Assembly (NCBI GenBank): GCA_028829895.1
Contig: CM054177.1
Location: 74,507,163 to 74,571,162, forward strand
Reading direction: 5' to 3'
DNA: 64,000 bases
From: Sinotaia quadrata
Lineage: Eukaryota > Mollusca > Gastropoda > Architaenioglossa > Viviparidae
Position numbers and translations under genes: made by a program. Positions 1 to 10,349 of the stretch are shown piece after piece (the first letter of the stretch is position 1; each line of letters opens with the position of its first letter). The notes under the pieces were generated by a model. That model was not told the DNA's origin, did not search any database, and was given only the letters and a program-made list of their open reading frames with translations.

Positions 1-450
1 AATGTATCAGAATGCGGTGGCAAGTTGACAAAGAAAACAGAACCAGTAGAAGACAAATTATTTTGCACCCAGGAGCATCACACATCTTAAGGTTAGCAAG
101 TAAGAGAGTATGCAGGCTATATGTTTTAGTTCTGTTTTCTTTATTTTGTCTGTCAATGTTGTGGAAAGACAACCAACACTCGAAGTACATATAACTATAA
201 TATTGTAGTATTGTCAGTGGGTTTGAAAAGACATTCACACATTCATTACAAGTAACTAAAAAACATTCAATTGTTTTCAGTGGCTTGAAGAGACAGTCAA
301 TAGTATAAATAGCTATAATAATGAATTTGTGTCATTATTGTGGAAAGAGAAATATTATTGAGCAAAAGTAGCTTTAATATAGATTTTCTGTAGGTGCTCT
401 GGAAAGACAAGAAATACATTTAGCATTAGTAATTATAATATTGAATTTCT
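1..450. other. AT-rich intergenic DNA, no gene seen
   Basis: No coding signature is visible. From about 200 onward there are degenerate relatives of the 56-bp unit that becomes regular at 451, with the recurring words GACAACCA, ACATTGAG and AACTATAATA. The short open frame at 12-194 has no recognisable domain. Confidence 0.6.
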
Positions 451-650
451 GTAAGACAACCAGTACATTGAGTCTAAATAACTATAATATTGACTTTCTA
501 TCTCCTGTAAGACAACCAGTACATTGAGCCTAAATAACTATAATAATGACTTTCTATCTCCTGTAAGACAACCAGTACATTGAGCCTAAATAACTAAAAT
601 AATGACTTTCTATCTGCTGTAAGACAACCAGTACATTGAGTATAAGTAAA
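451..650. repeat. 56-bp minisatellite, about 3.6 copies
   Basis: Copies begin with GTAAGACAACCAGTACATTG at 451, 507, 563 and 619, an exact 56-bp period. Differences between copies are a few substitutions. Diverged copies extend upstream to about 200. Confidence 0.9.
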
Positions 651-1756
651 TATTACAATCAATTTCTATCAGTGCTGTGGAAAGGTCACCAATGTATTTC
701 AATCGGTGGATGAAAAGATATTAATGGATAAGCTACTGAAAATTTGCTCGTATTGCAGCTATTGCTATTGATGATGAAAAGAAGTATGTTTCTTGGGAAG
801 ATAATGATATTGTCATTACCGACTATTTTCAGTGAAGTCTATGTGTTGTACAGTCTGATTGTTAGATGCGATAATCCCGACTTAAGACAAACATCTTGTT
901 GGTAGATCGAATCTGACCCTTCCAAAAGATAGCCCTAACATTAAAAAATTATCTTTCAACCAAAGAGAAACCCACACCAAAGAAGGGTCATAGGTTACAA
1001 TTCACTAAGTTTCGTGAAACATTTAAAATTAATTTGCAAGACAACTGTATTTTAAAAATCCGCCAATCAAATTGACGCAATTTTATTTGAATTAATGTAA
1101 TGAAGTATTTATGTGTATGTGTGCGTGAGTGTGTGTGCGTGCGTGCGTGCGTTCATAAGCAAAATTGTTTATACACTTTTATTGTAATTGAATCATTTGT
1201 TTTTTGGATTTAATTTTTACGTAGATAATATGTTTAAAATGCACATATCAGACGAAAGTAATTTATGGAAGAATTGTATGTTTGAAATCTATTTATCAGA
1301 CATTAAGACATTAATTTATACAGCAAATCTGTAAACTTATCAGAGAAAATTTTACTCCAGCACTTTATATTTAAAGTTTTAAGTGTGCGTGTGTGTGTGT
1401 GCGCGCGCGCGCACGCCTGCGTGTACATGTACAAATGTATTTCTAGAAATGGTAGATAATCCATTGTAAATATTAGATGTACAGTTTATAATTTATATTT
1501 CAGTCAAATATAATTTACATCTGTATTGAAGCTTTAAAATCTATAAATCAACGAATCAAGATTATTTGCGTTCTTAGTCTTTACAATCATTGTGGACTCT
1601 AAGATTATCGAATAATTTATTATATAAGTTATATTATAAGTTTATATATAAATATATATGCAGAAAAGCAGTGAGAAATAATATAATCTGAATTAATCTA
1701 TCATTAAACAATCCTACAATATTTCGAGATTTTTTTTCCAAATATTTTCTTGAATT
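651..1756. other. Intergenic DNA, no gene seen
   Basis: AT-rich sequence with short GT/GC-type simple repeats near 1110-1150 and 1383-1430. No open frame of note. It ends at the left target duplication of the LTR element. Confidence 0.55.
1752..1756. repeat. Left target-site duplication (GAATT)
   Basis: GAATT directly precedes the TGTGACGATG start of the left LTR and recurs directly after the right LTR at 9440-9444. A 5-bp duplication suits integrase-mediated insertion of Ty3/Gypsy-type elements. Confidence 0.93.
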
Positions 1757-1946
1757 TGTGACGATGTGTGACAAATTCTGTGTCATGACCTCGTGACCCA
1801 ATTGCTCGTTTCAAAATTAAATTTTTGAACGGACCTTTGTTGAAATTCACCCGTGATACATCAGTATCGAGAGAAGCTTTCTAGCAAGGTCGGATTGTTG
1901 CATAACTTTAGGCCAGTGTCCAGCACCTTCGAGATCAACAACATAC

Positions 1947-2811
1947 CACGTGAACGGTCACGTGATGCGTTCAATGCAGTTTCATAAAAATGATCACAAG
2001 GCGCCAAAACTCTCACTCACCCACAGACCGGCAGACATACAAGGCAGCTTTAACATTAGCTCCGTCCCGCCGCCATACCAGAGTCGTAAGAGAGTCGAAG
2101 ATGAACCCGCGCTAGAGCAGTAAAATCTACTCTTAAGAGGTAACAATAACACGTCTACTTCTTACAGTATCTATTGCATTTATTGATTGTATTTTGTAAT
2201 TGAATTGATGTATGTATTTTGTGCAGCTTAGCGCTATTTTAGCCAAAGCACGTGTTTCGATGTAAAGGGACAAATCTAAAAGTTATTGTATATAAATTAT
2301 TGTAACTTTTCTTATCTTTAATTTATATAAATCTTAAATTCACTAGTGCCGCCAGTATGTCTGTGCACGTGGTGAATTCTTCTTTGTAATTCAAATTGTT
2401 CTTGCATATAATTTTTCGTGTAAAATTGTAAAGCATTCATGCTTCATTTTGAATTAATCCTTTGTGTGAATTCTAATTTTTAATGCTGTAAATATTTGAG
2501 AATTCATACGTTCGTGTAATGTTATATGTAACACACACGTGAACCACAATGTATATTTAAATATAACTATATTTGAATTGTAAACGACACGATAGTCAAA
2601 GATTCTAAATTCAGAACCTTAACCAAAGAAACATGTGCTTGGGTTTTGCGAATATAGACGCAAATAGTTACAGAGCCCAAATCCTTTGTTTCAGCCGGGT
2701 TCTTCTTATGTTACTCCTCTCTACCTTCGTACTTCTTGAGTCGTACACCGACTCGGGTGTCTTCATGACCCATACGTGAACTATGCAGAAGTACCTCGTG
2801 TTAACCACGTG
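1947..2811. promoter_or_regulatory. Cluster of six CACGTG E-boxes in the 5' LTR
   Basis: CACGTG occurs at 1947, 1959, 2249, 2366, 2536 and 2806. The first two are 12 bp apart, about one helical turn. A random 1.7-kb stretch is expected to have fewer than one. The right LTR carries the same set 5978 bp further on. CACGTG is the canonical site for bHLH factors such as Myc/Max, USF and CLOCK. Its use as LTR enhancer is an inference. Confidence 0.55.
2289..2296 (+). promoter_or_regulatory. TATA-like motif in 5' LTR
   Basis: TATATAAA within the LTR could position element transcription. The region is AT-rich, so the match may be accidental, and no start site can be assigned from sequence. Confidence 0.3.
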
Positions 2812-3439
2812 TTAACGATTCGTCGCAAGTACATTAGCGATGCAGTGATTGAGTGGACGATTGACTGTCATGCTATGCAGTACTGACGATGAGCCAAAGG
2901 ATGTGGACCAGTTCTAACCAGTTGAACCCCACATGCGACCAAGAGTGTAGTTAAGTATATCTACTAGGGTCCAGAATCAAGTGACTATTTGGCAATAAAA
3001 GAAAAGAGAATTCTCGTTAAGACTTTTAACAAAGACGGTAAACTGAGAGAAAGTCCCTGAATAGAATTTAAGACATCGTGTCGGGGTTAATCGTTGCTGT
3101 TAATTGTTAAACTTATTAAATCTTATTTCATTTTGTTAAGAACCTCTTTTTGTAGTAAATTGTATGCATATAGACCAAAAGATGCGGATTGGATGGGGGC
3201 TGTCTGAGCTAAACGAATGACGTAATGAATGCATATGAATCTAAGAGAGTTTTTAACGATTTCCAATCTAGCTAAAGTACGCAAATTATCAGTTTCGTAA
3301 ATCTGTGATCTAGACTACAAAGATGCATTTTTAATTTAGTCGAATGATGATTTGAGCAACCAGTCTGTTTAGGTTAAACGAAAGGGAATTAATTTAAATA
3401 GTAAATTAAAGTTCTATAATTTCCTAAGCAGGGTCTTTA

Positions 3440-3445
3440 AATAAA
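3440..3445 (+). other. AATAAA poly(A) signal near LTR end
   Basis: AATAAA lies 16 bp before the end of the LTR. The equivalent copy at 9418-9423 could specify 3'-end formation of the element RNA. A second AATAAA is at 2994-2999 (8972-8977 in the right LTR). Confidence 0.4.
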
Positions 3446-3461
3446 TACTGGAAACGTAACA

Positions 3462-4072
3462 AGTGTGGCCTCGTCATGGGATTGATATGTATTAAATTGT
3501 AACATTTTTTATACATAGGGCGCATCATATCTTTAGGAAACGAACATCTGAGAATTGCCAATATTCTATTGATTCAGGATTGTTGAAATATTTATCTTGC
3601 TTTTGTTGTGACATGTGCATGTATTCTTTTGCAGAGTAGCGTGCATGTTAGTTAATGTTGATATATTTAAGCGTAGTTAAATATGTCATGTTAGCTATGA
3701 ATGATTTATTTAGTATTGTGTTACTGGATACTTCATTGTAAGAGGTCGACGTGTTATACCGCCAGCTAGGAGAGTTATCGGTAGTAACAGACTTCGGACT
3801 ATTATATTTAGGGTGCTAAGTATAATGTGTAATGTTGTATGGTTGGAGCCGTGACATTACGAAAGCCTTGGAGACAACAGATTTGTAGCCAAGCAGGTGA
3901 ACGTGTAACCAACGCGTAATTTATTTCGGAAGGTGTTCTGAATAAATTCAATAATTTTTGTAAGGTCGTAGCCTAAAAGTTATTGTGGGATAAAAGCGGA
4001 GTTTTATCGCCTACGGTTAGATACACAATCACGAGAGATATTTATTGTAGCCAGACGCGCTAAATAAATAAG
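3462..4072 (+). other. 5' untranslated leader of the LTR element
   Basis: The 611 bp between the LTR and the ORF contain several short upstream ATGs and in-frame stops, including TAA at 4061-4063 just ahead of the ORF start. No additional protein is visible. Packaging and dimerisation signals would be expected here but cannot be identified by eye. Confidence 0.6.
3466..3483 (+). other. Candidate primer binding site
   Basis: After the LTR end and a 4-nt spacer (AGTG) comes TGGCCTCGTCATGGGATT. It starts with TGG, as expected for pairing with a tRNA CCA end. The implied tRNA 3' end (AATCCCA, then a 7-nt acceptor strand, discriminator and CCA) has sensible tRNA geometry. I cannot assign the tRNA from memory, so the call is tentative. 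Confidence 0.45.
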
Positions 4073-7027
4073 ATGGACACTTCGGATCTCGAACAGGTTA
4101 TTGCGGATCTGAGAGAGATAGGTTCCTTGATCGGATTCCGAACGGAAGACGAGTTAATGAACTTCGTGAGAACTGAACTAGACAAGAAAGCAGAGAGAGA
4201 GAGAGAAAGAAAGAGAGAGGAAGAGGAAGAAGAAAGGTTAGAGATAGAACATGATCACATTATGTCTTTGATACATCTAGGGATCAACTATCGGAAGAAC
4301 AGTGTAGGGAGCTTACAGCTCATGGAGATTCTAAAACGCGAACAGGAGATAGGCATATCACTAAAATATAAAGGTGAACCGCTACGTAATTCTGCCCTAC
4401 TCGCACTCAATGAAAAGGAAATAGAACACAGGGAAGAAAATATATCTTCATTAAGCTCACGAGCAAAACAGTTGTGTGATAAAGATTTCCGATTCAAAGG
4501 GAAGGCTGAAATACGAGACTTAACGTTCGAAATTAGAAAGTTGAAGAAAGAGAGGCTAGTGCTTATGGAAAGGAAAGAAAGTCTAGAATTAGAATGGTTG
4601 TGGACAGAAATCGAAACAGAGTCTAAAATTGCTGGGGAAAAGGACGGTACTGTTGACAAATTACGACAGGAAGGTCAGGCCGTGAACTTTGACTTGCCGA
4701 GGTCAAACGCCGCGAGCGTGGAGACTGACACACAGAAATTAGTCGCACTACCAAGCACAGCAGACGAATTAGACAGTTTGATTGAAAACAAAAACAAATG
4801 TTTTGACGAAACCATTACAGTTCAACTTGCTAACCAGTTTACAGAAACAGTTAGCGCACCAAAGCTTGATCTTGAAACAGAGACAAGAAAAGACACTGTT
4901 GTTAAGGACTTAATAACACGTGTAGAATTTGGACAAACACATACACCGCCGTGTACGTGTGACACCTTGTTTGACGGACTGAATGCGCATGATAAGATAG
5001 AGACAGATTCTATCGGTTGTGTACCGTTAAAGTGTGATGAAACTTCTAGCAACACAGTGACTGATTTTTCTGACAGGACAAATATGCATGAGAAGATAGA
5101 AACAGATTCTATCGGTTGTGTATTGTTGAAGGGCAGTGACGCATCGACTGAGTCTACTGACCGAACTGTTAGTTTAAGAGAGAATGTGCTCGCTACGAAG
5201 ACTGACATCGGTAGATCTCGATCTCCGATGATTGACGTGAGTCATGACGTAATTTTGGAACACAAGATTATTGCGTTATGCGAGGTTTCGAGTGCTAACA
5301 CATTGACAGTCAGGGAAACAGAAGTATTTGATCCAGATGACAGCATAGGTAGCATTACAGACAGAGACAATGTGCCTATGATAAATTCATTTACTTCAGA
5401 TGACATGACAGTTGTCAGAGCTGAGACAGAGTTCTTTTCCAAACGTGACATGGAAGAAGATATGGTCGAAAACTGTACAGGGACGGTCGACGATAATGCA
5501 TGTGTACTGAAGTGTATACACGCAGTTGTCAGAGACATGGCAGAACTGTCTGCAGATAAATCGCTTAACGGAATTAGTGACGTAGACAGAAGCCACGGTA
5601 CAGGGACTACCTTTATTGACTCACCTGTTGAGATAAAGGAATGTCATGAGTACGTACCAAAAACTGAGACAAGTGGAAGTAAGGAGGAGGGGGTTTCATT
5701 AACTGATATGTTCCTTGATTCACTGACGTTAAGTACGGAGTGTAATCCCGAATTGATCAAAGACACAGTACAAATGAGTGACAGAACTAGATTGATAGAT
5801 AATGAAAACCGGAGTGACGGACTGATAACCAGAGTAGGTGGGGGATCAGGGCTGTTACTGACGTCAGATGCAGAAATTTATGATAGAGGAAACAGTGGGA
5901 GTGTAGCCTACAACACACAGAGAGTAGACATAGTGATGTTATTCAGTGTATTAGAGACAGGTAACATTCACTGCCAGTTAGTGACTGAGACTGACAGAAT
6001 TTCCATCATAGATTCTGACGACCTGATGAGAAGACATATTGAATTAACTGAGTCAGTGGAGACAGGCTATGTTAGTTCAATAAACGGTATGGTCCAGGGG
6101 AGACAATCAGTAACTCTTGGGGAGTTTAAGACAGAACCCTTGTTCATACAACCACAGGAATCTGACTTGCTAGCGAGTGGGTCTGATCACACAGTGACTA
6201 GAAAATACTCGAGTGGAGAGTTAGACAATTCTAGAGTCACAAAGGAGACACAGACTTATGTTGTCAAGGAGAGAGACAAATTGACAGACATAACAGTCGA
6301 ACACCTAGTTGTGAATGGGTTAAAACAGAAAACAACTAGTGGGATGAGGTATTTCACTTCAGTCTATGATAAGATCAGGAGAACGGAACCTCCAGATTTA
6401 GCGGGGAAGCTAATGTTGCAATTCAGGTACTTCAGAAAGACAGGTAGCCGCAACAGAGCACATTTGCGAACCTATGACGTTAGACTAGATGCGAAATGGA
6501 CCCATAGTAGATCTGACGCCATTCCGACAAAAGACGTTGAGTGCATGCGAACTAGAGACGTTCAATGTGTACACAATGACGTAACTACAAATGCACGAAA
6601 CACCAAGAGAGCAAATCTCCATTTGCGTGAGCTCAGTGACAAGGCTAAGAGCGATAGATTTGAAATTCAGACTTCGCAGAGTCAAGGCCACAGTGACACT
6701 GACATGATACGAAACGTATCGAGAAGTTTGAAACTGTTAGATGGGGTAGAGACCAGTCATGCAGAAACTGACACTACCAAAAACATTTTAAACTTGACAA
6801 GTACTTTGGGGAGTTTTGAAAGAGATAAAACACTTCAAGGACGTACTTACCGGACGAGAAATGAAAAGTCTAAACTTGACATGCAATATATTGCACCTCA
6901 CAGTGACATTCTGACGAACAGAGTAAGAAAGAAAGAATACAGTTGTCATGCCGTAGACATGTTGACACACATGGGCGACGACGTGTATTGGGGTTGGGAT
7001 AGAACTACAAAGGTTGTGCAGCAGTAG
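4073..7027 (+). CDS. Unrecognised 984-aa protein of the LTR element, Gag-like N-terminus
   Basis: A single intact frame of 984 codons. The start is supported by an in-frame TAA 12 nt upstream, A at -3 and G at +4. Residues 1-35 are helix-forming and 36-60 are a dense Arg/Glu tract, an arrangement like the N-terminus of many invertebrate Ty3/Gypsy Gag proteins. Residues about 100-190 are again charged and probably coiled coil. The centre (about 200-760) is low-complexity, rich in Asp, Thr, Ser and Glu, with a duplicated IETDSIGCV motif 33 residues apart (near 305 and 338). From about 765 the protein turns basic (IRRTEPPDL, FRYFRKTGSRNR). There is no CCHC knuckle, protease D-T/S-G, RT YxDD, RNase H or integrase motif, signal peptide or membrane segment. 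It could be a diverged Gag, an accessory protein, or a passenger gene. Its intactness in a young element suggests recent coding constraint. Confidence 0.8.
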   Translation: MDTSDLEQVIADLREIGSLIGFRTEDELMNFVRTELDKKAERERERKREEEEEERLEIEHDHIMSLIHLGINYRKNSVGSLQLMEILKREQEIGISLKYKGEPLRNSALLALNEKEIEHREENISSLSSRAKQLCDKDFRFKGKAEIRDLTFEIRKLKKERLVLMERKESLELEWLWTEIETESKIAGEKDGTVDKLRQEGQAVNFDLPRSNAASVETDTQKLVALPSTADELDSLIENKNKCFDETITVQLANQFTETVSAPKLDLETETRKDTVVKDLITRVEFGQTHTPPCTCDTLFDGLNAHDKIETDSIGCVPLKCDETSSNTVTDFSDRTNMHEKIETDSIGCVLLKGSDASTESTDRTVSLRENVLATKTDIGRSRSPMIDVSHDVILEHKIIALCEVSSANTLTVRETEVFDPDDSIGSITDRDNVPMINSFTSDDMTVVRAETEFFSKRDMEEDMVENCTGTVDDNACVLKCIHAVVRDMAELSADKSLNGISDVDRSHGTGTTFIDSPVEIKECHEYVPKTETSGSKEEGVSLTDMFLDSLTLSTECNPELIKDTVQMSDRTRLIDNENRSDGLITRVGGGSGLLLTSDAEIYDRGNSGSVAYNTQRVDIVMLFSVLETGNIHCQLVTETDRISIIDSDDLMRRHIELTESVETGYVSSINGMVQGRQSVTLGEFKTEPLFIQPQESDLLASGSDHTVTRKYSSGELDNSRVTKETQTYVVKERDKLTDITVEHLVVNGLKQKTTSGMRYFTSVYDKIRRTEPPDLAGKLMLQFRYFRKTGSRNRAHLRTYDVRLDAKWTHSRSDAIPTKDVECMRTRDVQCVHNDVTTNARNTKRANLHLRELSDKAKSDRFEIQTSQSQGHSDTDMIRNVSRSLKLLDGVETSHAETDTTKNILNLTSTLGSFERDKTLQGRTYRTRNEKSKLDMQYIAPHSDILTNRVRKKEYSCHAVDMLTHMGDDVYWGWDRTTKVVQQ

Positions 7028-7689
7028 AAATAATGATTTGATACCTTTGAATTTTCATTATTTTCTTGTTGTGCCGTAGTTGGTGGTTGTTATTGTAAAT
7101 ATGTTGGACATTTCATAAAAACTTGGGACTAGCTATAACACTGATTGAATTGTGTTAGTGTTGTAACTCTGAATATGACAGGTAGACTGATAGATGGTTC
7201 ATTGAGTTGGTGATTCACAAACTCTGATATTTGGTTGATACAGGAAATCAATATCTGGAACTTTTCATAACCTGCATATTGATAGTGTTGTTCATTGGAA
7301 GTCAATTTTTTTGATCGCACTATTGTTGGATACGTATTCAGTGGAATTGGTTGATGTTGGATTTCTATTCTGAATAATCTGATTAGATCGAACTAGGTTG
7401 TGTGTGAACTATTGATTATTGGGACAGATAGTGAGAATTTCAGAACATGTTATTCCATTGGATGGAGGTCTATTAAATTAGACTGGTCCTTTTCTTAAAT
7501 CATTTTATTTGATTTTTCTTAAATCATTTTTCTCTGATTTCTGAAGTGAGAAATATTGTATGAGAGTGCCGTTAATCTAGAGTTGATTTTTCCGTCACGT
7601 TACATTATTTCTGGTTATGTTGAAATTTTTTAATTGTAAATTTTTTCTTCATTTTGCACTTTTACATTTTATAACACATAATTTGTAGG

Positions 7690-7720
7690 AGGCATTTATC
7701 TTTTGGTAAGATAAACGCCT
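7690..7720 (+). other. Hairpin just upstream of the polypurine tract
   Basis: AGGCATTTATCTT (7690-7702) and AAGATAAACGCCT (7708-7720) are complementary except for one A-C mismatch, with a 5-nt loop TTGGT. The stem ends one base before the polypurine tract. Confidence 0.75.
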
Positions 7721-7721
7721 C

Positions 7722-7734
7722 AAAAGCAAGGGGG
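7722..7734 (+). other. Polypurine tract
   Basis: AAAAGCAAGGGG-type purine run (one C) directly abutting the TGTG start of the right LTR. This is the expected position of the plus-strand primer. Confidence 0.85.
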
Positions 7735-9439
7735 TGTGACGATGTGTGACAAATTCTGTGTCATGACCTCGTGACCCAATTGCTCGTTTCAAAATTAAAT
7801 TTTTGAACGGACCTTTGTTGAAATTCACCCGTGATACATCAGTATCGAGAGAAGCTTTCTAGCAAGGTCGGATTGTTGCATAACTTTAGGCCAGTGTCCA
7901 GCACCTTCGAGATCAACAACATACCACGTGAACGGTCACGTGATGCGTTCAATGCAGTTTCATAAAAATGATCACAAGGCGCCAAAACTCTCACTCACCC
8001 ACAGACCGGCAGACATACAAGGCAGCTTTAACATTAGCTCCGTCCCGCCGCCATACCAGAGTCGTAAGAGAGTCGAAGATGAACCCGCGCTAGAGCAGTA
8101 AAATCTACTCTTAAGAGGTAACAATAACACGTCTACTTCTTACAGTATCTATTGCATTTATTGATTGTATTTTGTAATTGAATTGATGTATGTATTTTGT
8201 GCAGCTTAGCGCTATTTTAGCCAAAGCACGTGTTTCGATGTAAAGGGACAAATCTAAAAGTTATTGTATATAAATTATTGTAACTTTTCTTATCTTTAAT
8301 TTATATAAATCTTAAATTCACTAGTGCCGCCAGTATGTCTGTGCACGTGGTGAATTCTTCTTTGTAATTCAAATTGTTCTTGCATATAATTTTTCGTGTA
8401 AAATTGTAAAGCATTCATGCTTCATTTTGAATTAATCCTTTGTGTGAATTCTAATTTTTAATGCTGTAAATATTTGAGAATTCATACGTTCGTGTAATGT
8501 TATATGTAACACACACGTGAACCACAATGTATATTTAAATATAACTATATTTGAATTGTAAACGACACGATAGTCAAAGATTCTAAATTCAGAACCTTAA
8601 CCAAAGAAACATGTGCTTGGGTTTTGCGAATATAGACGCAAATAGTTACAGAGCCCAAATCCTTTGTTTCAGCCGGGTTCTTCTTATGTTACTCCTCTCT
8701 ACCTTCGTACTTCTTGAGTCGTACACCGACTCGGGTGTCTTCATGACCCATACGTGAACTATGCAGAAGTACCTCGTGTTAACCACGTGTTAACGATTCG
8801 TCGCAAGTACATTAGCGATGCAGTGATTGAGTGGACGATTGACTGTCATGCTATGCAGTACTGACGATGAGCCAAAGGATGTGGACCAGTTCTAACCAGT
8901 TGAACCCCACATGCGACCAAGAGTGTAGTTAAGTATATCTACTAGGGTCCAGAATCAAGTGACTATTTGGCAATAAAAGAAAAGAGAATTCTCGTTAAGA
9001 CTTTTAACAAAGACGGTAAACTGAGAGAAAGTCCCTGAATAGAATTTAAGACATCGTGTCGGGGTTAATCGTTGCTGTTAATTGTTAAACTTATTAAATC
9101 TTATTTCATTTTGTTAAGAACCTCTTTTTGTAGTAAATTGTATGCATATAGACCAAAAGATGCGGATTGGATGGGGGCTGTCTGAGCTAAACGAATGACG
9201 TAATGAATGCATATGAATCTAAGAGAGTTTTTAACGATTTCCAATCTAGCTAAAGTACGCAAATTATCAGTTTCGTAAATCTGTGATCTAGACTACAAAG
9301 ATGCATTTTTAATTTAGTCGAATGATGATTTGAGCAACCAGTCTGTTTAGGTTAAACGAAAGGGAATTAATTTAAATAGTAAATTAAAGTTCTATAATTT
9401 CCTAAGCAGGGTCTTTAAATAAATACTGGAAACGTAACA
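7735..9439 (+). repeat. 3' LTR
   Basis: 1705 bp with the same length, ends and internal motifs as 1757-3461. I found no difference on visual comparison. It is followed directly by the GAATT duplication at 9440-9444. Confidence 0.96.
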
Positions 9440-9444
9440 GAATT
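9440..9444. repeat. Right target-site duplication (GAATT)
   Basis: Perfect match to 1752-1756. Confidence 0.93.
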
Positions 9445-10215
9445 GTTATCACAATAATGAATTATTTATTTTTTAAATGAAATGTATAATATTTAACGAT
9501 TGATTCCATATTGTGATAAAATTTATTTTTTCCGATGACTTCATTCATAATAATAATAAAAATATAAATTATAAAAGCACTTGAACATGCATCAGTACCG
9601 GGATATAAGCGTGTTGTAAATGCAATTCAAACAAAACAAAATGTCCAGTTCATGAATACACGCCTCTCGAAGCAGTTTAAGATCACAAGTACAGTATGAC
9701 CATTTTACTGAAGTAACGGACACTTTACGCAATGCTTTACAGTGACATCTATGTTGGATTACAGTAAAGATGTACCGCTTACAGTGTCGTCTACCTACGT
9801 GGAATTACAGTAAAGATATGCCGATTACAGCCGTTGGAGATCTCCAAGAGGCGTAAAGATCAGACCCATCTGACAGCGCGGTTAGATACTCCGATTAGAT
9901 CCATTTACGAGCGTAACTGGCTCGCATAATGTGCGATAGATCGCTCTTAGGGCGCCTCACACGGGTCGAACCTATCCGAGTTCGCCATATGCTATGACAA
10001 CATATTTCTGTAGAGTCATTTTAATTAACATCGACATCTGAATCAACATCTTCCTCTCCTTGTACTTGGCTATTAAGCGCGGATTGGCAATTGAAATGTG
10101 ACAGGACTCGAAAGGGCGGTTTTGTTTACTCCAAGTCAGTTTTGTTATCTTTACTTAAGAAATCGGACTCGAAATTTTTTTAAGAAGATGGGATATTGAA
10201 TTTAAGTGTGGTATA
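9445..10215. other. Intergenic DNA with a short inverted repeat
   Basis: TTATCACAATA (9446-9456) and TATTGTGATAA (9509-9519) form a perfect 11-bp inverted repeat right beside the LTR insertion. From about 9710 the words ATTACAGTAAAGAT recur twice (near 9760 and 9820). No gene seen. Confidence 0.5.
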
Positions 10216-10286
10216 GTAGATAGACAGACAGACAGACAGACAGATAGATAGATAGATAGATAGATGGATGGATGGATGGATGGATG

Positions 10287-10348
<62 letters not shown>
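10216..10348. repeat. Compound GACA/GATA/GATG microsatellite
   Basis: Blocks in order: GACA units, GATA units, GATG units (10263-10288), then a long GATA run. Open frames here on the minus strand are repeat translations only (YLSI and similar). Confidence 0.97.

Positions 10349-10349
<1 letters not shown>

Larger units (their letters stand above)
1757..3461 (+). repeat. 5' LTR
   Basis: 1705 bp, starting TGTGACGATG and ending ACGTAACA. It is long compared with most animal Gypsy LTRs, which is general knowledge. It contains a TATA-like TATATAAA at 2289-2296, an AATAAA at 2994-2999 and another at 3440-3445 just before the end, plus six CACGTG E-boxes. The matching copy lies at 7735-9439. Confidence 0.96.
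7028..7734 (+). other. 3' untranslated segment of the LTR element
   Basis: 707 bp, AT-rich, with no pol-like frame on either strand. It ends with a hairpin (7690-7720) and the polypurine tract (7722-7734). The segment where pol would sit in an autonomous element is absent, not just mutated. Confidence 0.7.
1757..9439 (+). mobile_element. Complete LTR retrotransposon, apparently non-autonomous
   Basis: The element is 7683 bp with two 1705-bp direct LTRs (1757-3461 and 7735-9439), TG...CA ends and a perfect GAATT target duplication. The 4273-bp interior holds, in order, a primer-binding-site candidate, a leader, one long ORF (4073-7027), an untranslated segment, a hairpin and a polypurine tract. 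Line-by-line reading of the two LTRs at offset 5978 found no substitution or indel, which implies very recent insertion. No protease, RT, RNase H or integrase motif is visible in the interior, so replication enzymes would have to come from another element. The 5-bp duplication, TG/CA ends and a Gag-like charged N-terminus on the ORF lean towards Ty3/Gypsy ancestry. That family placement is an inference. Confidence 0.95.

Noticed and set aside
4288..4659. 123-codon minus-strand frame inside the element ORF
   Set aside because: Shadow of the plus-strand 984-codon gene; Ser-rich complement of its Glu/Lys/Arg-rich codons.
9955..9995. tRNA B box (minus strand GGTTCGACCC)
   Set aside because: The T-stem does not pair and no A box or acceptor stem is found at tRNA spacing.
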